From an uncultured Chloroflexota bacterium (GTDB lineage Bacteria > Chloroflexota > Limnocylindria > Limnocylindrales > CSP1-4), in NCBI GenBank assembly GCA_903930745.1, contig CAIYZX010000328.1, positions 1-6,222 on the forward strand: a DNA stretch of 6,222 nucleotides, written 5' to 3'. Positions 5,329-6,222 of the stretch are shown piece by piece (the stretch's first letter is position 1; the number at the start of each line of letters is the position of its first letter). The notes beneath the pieces were generated by a model. That model was not told where the DNA came from. It saw only the letters and a list, made by a program, of their open reading frames with translations, and searched no databases. The position numbers and the translations under genes are program-made.

Positions 5329-5757
5329 TCAGTCTGCCGGGGCGCCCATGACGGAGATGCCCTCGGCGGCGGCGGCCCTGGCCAGGGGCTTGTCCAGCGT
5401 GGCGAGCACCGCGTCCAGGTCGATCGCGAGCGACAGATAGGCGGCGTCATAGACGGAGAGTCCGTGGCGCTCCGCGAGCCCTGCGGCTGCCCGCAGTCCG
5501 CGCAGCCCTCGGTCCGCGGACTCAAGGCCCATCCGAACCATGTCCTCGAGGACCTGAGCCGCATCCACGGCGGAATGACGCCTCCCACGGATCAGCGCGT
5601 TCGCCGTCTCAATCCAGACATGCGGAGGTGCAAGCAGCGTGCTCCCAAGGCGGGCGGCCTCGAGCGCTGCTGCAACGGCACGCTCATCGCCAACCGCGAG
5701 CCCTACCGTCACCGATGCGTCAATCACGACTGGCGCCGGAGGGGCGATGAACGTCAT
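5329..5757 (-). CDS. vapC: VapC-type PIN-domain ribonuclease toxin
   Basis: This 142-residue protein has the PIN fold's acidic active site in order: Asp13 (VVIDASV), Glu50 (VWIETANAL), Asp104 (YDAAYLSLA) and Asp122 (ATLDKPLA). These four carboxylates coordinate Mg or Mn in VapC toxins, which cleave specific RNAs such as tRNA and stop growth. The target here is unknown. All four residues are present and the length is normal, so it looks intact. Its ATG overlaps the antitoxin TGA by 4 nt (ATGA), with AGGAGG 8 nt upstream inside the antitoxin gene, so the two are co-translated. GGAG in that site can pair with CTCC just downstream (3-nt loop), which might damp translation until a ribosome arrives from the antitoxin frame. 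It converges with the amidohydrolase, 35 bp between stops. The family is certain; the toxin role follows from the pairing with an antitoxin. Confidence 0.93.
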   Translation of the reverse strand: MTFIAPPAPVVIDASVTVGLAVGDERAVAAALEAARLGSTLLAPPHVWIETANALIRGRRHSAVDAAQVLEDMVRMGLESADRGLRGLRAAAGLAERHGLSVYDAAYLSLAIDLDAVLATLDKPLARAAAAEGISVMGAPAD

Positions 5758-6044
5758 GGGGAGATCCTCCTCTGGCGCTCCTCGCGCCCCTCGCGCACCA
5801 GCTCGGCTGCATCCACGGGCCCGTACCGCTCACGGATCCGCTGCCCGGAGCGCGCGATCGCCCGGATGGCCGCGATCCGCTGTTCAACGAGCTGTGCCGG
5901 GTCCACGGCGTCCAGGTCACGCAGGGGCACGATGGCGGCGACGGGCACGCCTGCCCGTTCCACGATGAAGCGCTCGCCGGCGGCGGCCTCGTCGATGACC
6001 TGGCCGAACTTCGCACGGACCTCGAGGGCGGTGATGGTTCGCAT
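5754..6044 (-). CDS. vapB: Phd/YefM-type antitoxin of the vapBC pair
   Basis: This is a 96-residue protein. The N-terminal half (about residues 1-45: ITALEVRAKFGQVIDEAAAGERFIVERAGVPVAAIVPL) matches the Phd/YefM DNA-binding antitoxin fold. That fold dimerises, binds operator DNA and represses its own operon. The C-terminal half (about 48-96) is charged and helical-looking (Arg/Glu/Ala-rich, LVEQRIAAIRAIARSGQRIRERYG) and is expected to wrap the toxin and block its active site. As usual, the antitoxin gene comes first and overlaps the toxin gene by 4 nt. The gene has a near-consensus promoter with its -10 only 6 nt before the ATG and no Shine-Dalgarno, implying a leaderless message. Palindromes within the promoter are natural candidates for self-repression. 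The name vapB is used for the partner of a PIN toxin; by fold the antitoxin is Phd/YefM-like. Confidence 0.9.
   Translation of the reverse strand: MRTITALEVRAKFGQVIDEAAAGERFIVERAGVPVAAIVPLRDLDAVDPAQLVEQRIAAIRAIARSGQRIRERYGPVDAAELVREGREERQRRISP
5766..5771 (-). promoter_or_regulatory. Shine-Dalgarno AGGAGG of vapC, inside vapB
   Basis: A perfect AGGAGG lies 8 nt before the vapC ATG, inside the last codons of vapB. GGAG of this site and CTCC three bases after it form a possible 4-bp hairpin that would partly hide the site. Confidence 0.7.
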
Positions 6045-6050
6045 AGCGTC

Positions 6051-6079
6051 ATCATATGACTCTCAGAGCACTATGCCAA
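6051..6079 (-). promoter_or_regulatory. vapBC promoter, near-consensus, leaderless geometry
   Basis: On the minus strand TTGGCA (6074-6079) and TATGAT (6051-6056) are separated by exactly 17 bp: near-consensus -35 and -10 boxes for a housekeeping sigma factor. Only 6 nt follow before the vapB ATG, so the start of transcription would fall on or beside the A of the ATG. It is conspicuously AT-rich in this GC-rich window. Confidence 0.75.
6052..6068. promoter_or_regulatory. Candidate VapB operator: two adjacent palindromes in the promoter
   Basis: TCATATGA (6052-6059) is a perfect 8-bp palindrome covering most of the -10. CTCT-C-AGAG (6060-6068), directly adjacent, is a perfect 4-bp-arm repeat in the spacer. 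Phd-type antitoxins commonly bind paired palindromes over their own promoter, so this is the likeliest self-repression site. Confidence 0.45.
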
Positions 6080-6127
6080 TGCGCGAACGGCGGGGCGACG
6101 GGGGACGAGGGCCAGGAACGGCCGGGA

Positions 6128-6222
6128 TCAGCCGAGGTCTGCGGGGGTGTCGATGTCCCGGAGCGTCTCGGCGGCGGGATCCAGCGCCAGCCAGGCGGCG
6201 GCGGGGACCTGCGCGGAGGGGA
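6128..6222 (-). CDS. C-terminal tail of a probable MobA-like nucleotidyltransferase (partial)
   Basis: On the minus strand a frame runs in from the right edge and ends at TGA (6128-6130), showing 30 residues. The last ones read LRDIDTPADLG. A DIDTP(E/A)DL ending is typical of the MobA-like NTP-transferase group, which transfers nucleotides to cofactors or sugars (molybdenum-cofactor guanylyl- or cytidylyltransferases and relatives). The preceding AAWLALDPA fits the final strand and helix region. Which cofactor it serves cannot be seen from so short a piece. It is upstream of vapB on the same strand with 83 bp between, but vapB has its own promoter. The gene's presence is fairly likely; the family rests on one motif. 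Confidence 0.5.
   Translation of the reverse strand, partial: PSAQVPAAAWLALDPAAETLRDIDTPADLG

Overview
The window is very GC-rich (hand counts run from about 62% to 80% per 60-base line) and carries compact bacterial genes typical of a soil- or groundwater-type Actinomycetota or Chloroflexota genome. No rRNA, tRNA or phylogenetic marker is present, so that placement is only an inference. I see eight protein genes: six complete, and one cut off at each edge.

Layout, left to right. (1) 1-489, plus strand: C-terminal half of a short-chain dehydrogenase/reductase. (2) 532-1260, minus: an S51-type serine peptidase / class I amidotransferase-like protein. (3) 1336-1797, minus: a small four-helix membrane protein. 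(4) 1832-2380, minus: a metallo-beta-lactamase-fold hydrolase. Genes 4 and 3 are 34 bp apart and probably co-transcribed; gene 2, 75 bp further on, may join them or use its own promoter. (5) 2549-3385, minus: a protein with an N-terminal XRE-type helix-turn-helix followed by what reads as a PD-(D/E)XK nuclease-fold domain. It is distinctly lower in GC than its neighbours. (6) 3647-5293, plus: a YtcJ-like amidohydrolase. It is divergent from gene 5 across a 261 bp spacer containing palindromes. (7) 5329-6044, minus: a VapBC-type toxin-antitoxin operon with a 4-nt overlap and a near-consensus promoter. (8) 6128-6222, minus: the C-terminal tail of a probable MobA-like nucleotidyltransferase.

The metabolic enzymes (SDR, S51, MBL hydrolase, amidohydrolase) have no evident shared pathway and look like ordinary chromosomal content. 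The HTH-nuclease gene and the vapBC operon are the accessory elements. The clearest regulatory pattern is that several genes at the head of a transcript have a TANNNT-like -10 hexamer only 6-7 nt before ATG and no Shine-Dalgarno, which suggests leaderless mRNAs. The downstream operon genes (membrane protein and vapC) have strong Shine-Dalgarno sequences. The most novel candidate is the HTH/PD-(D/E)XK fusion together with the repeated GAATG palindromes around its 3' end. I do not see convincing evidence for a multi-gene undescribed system.
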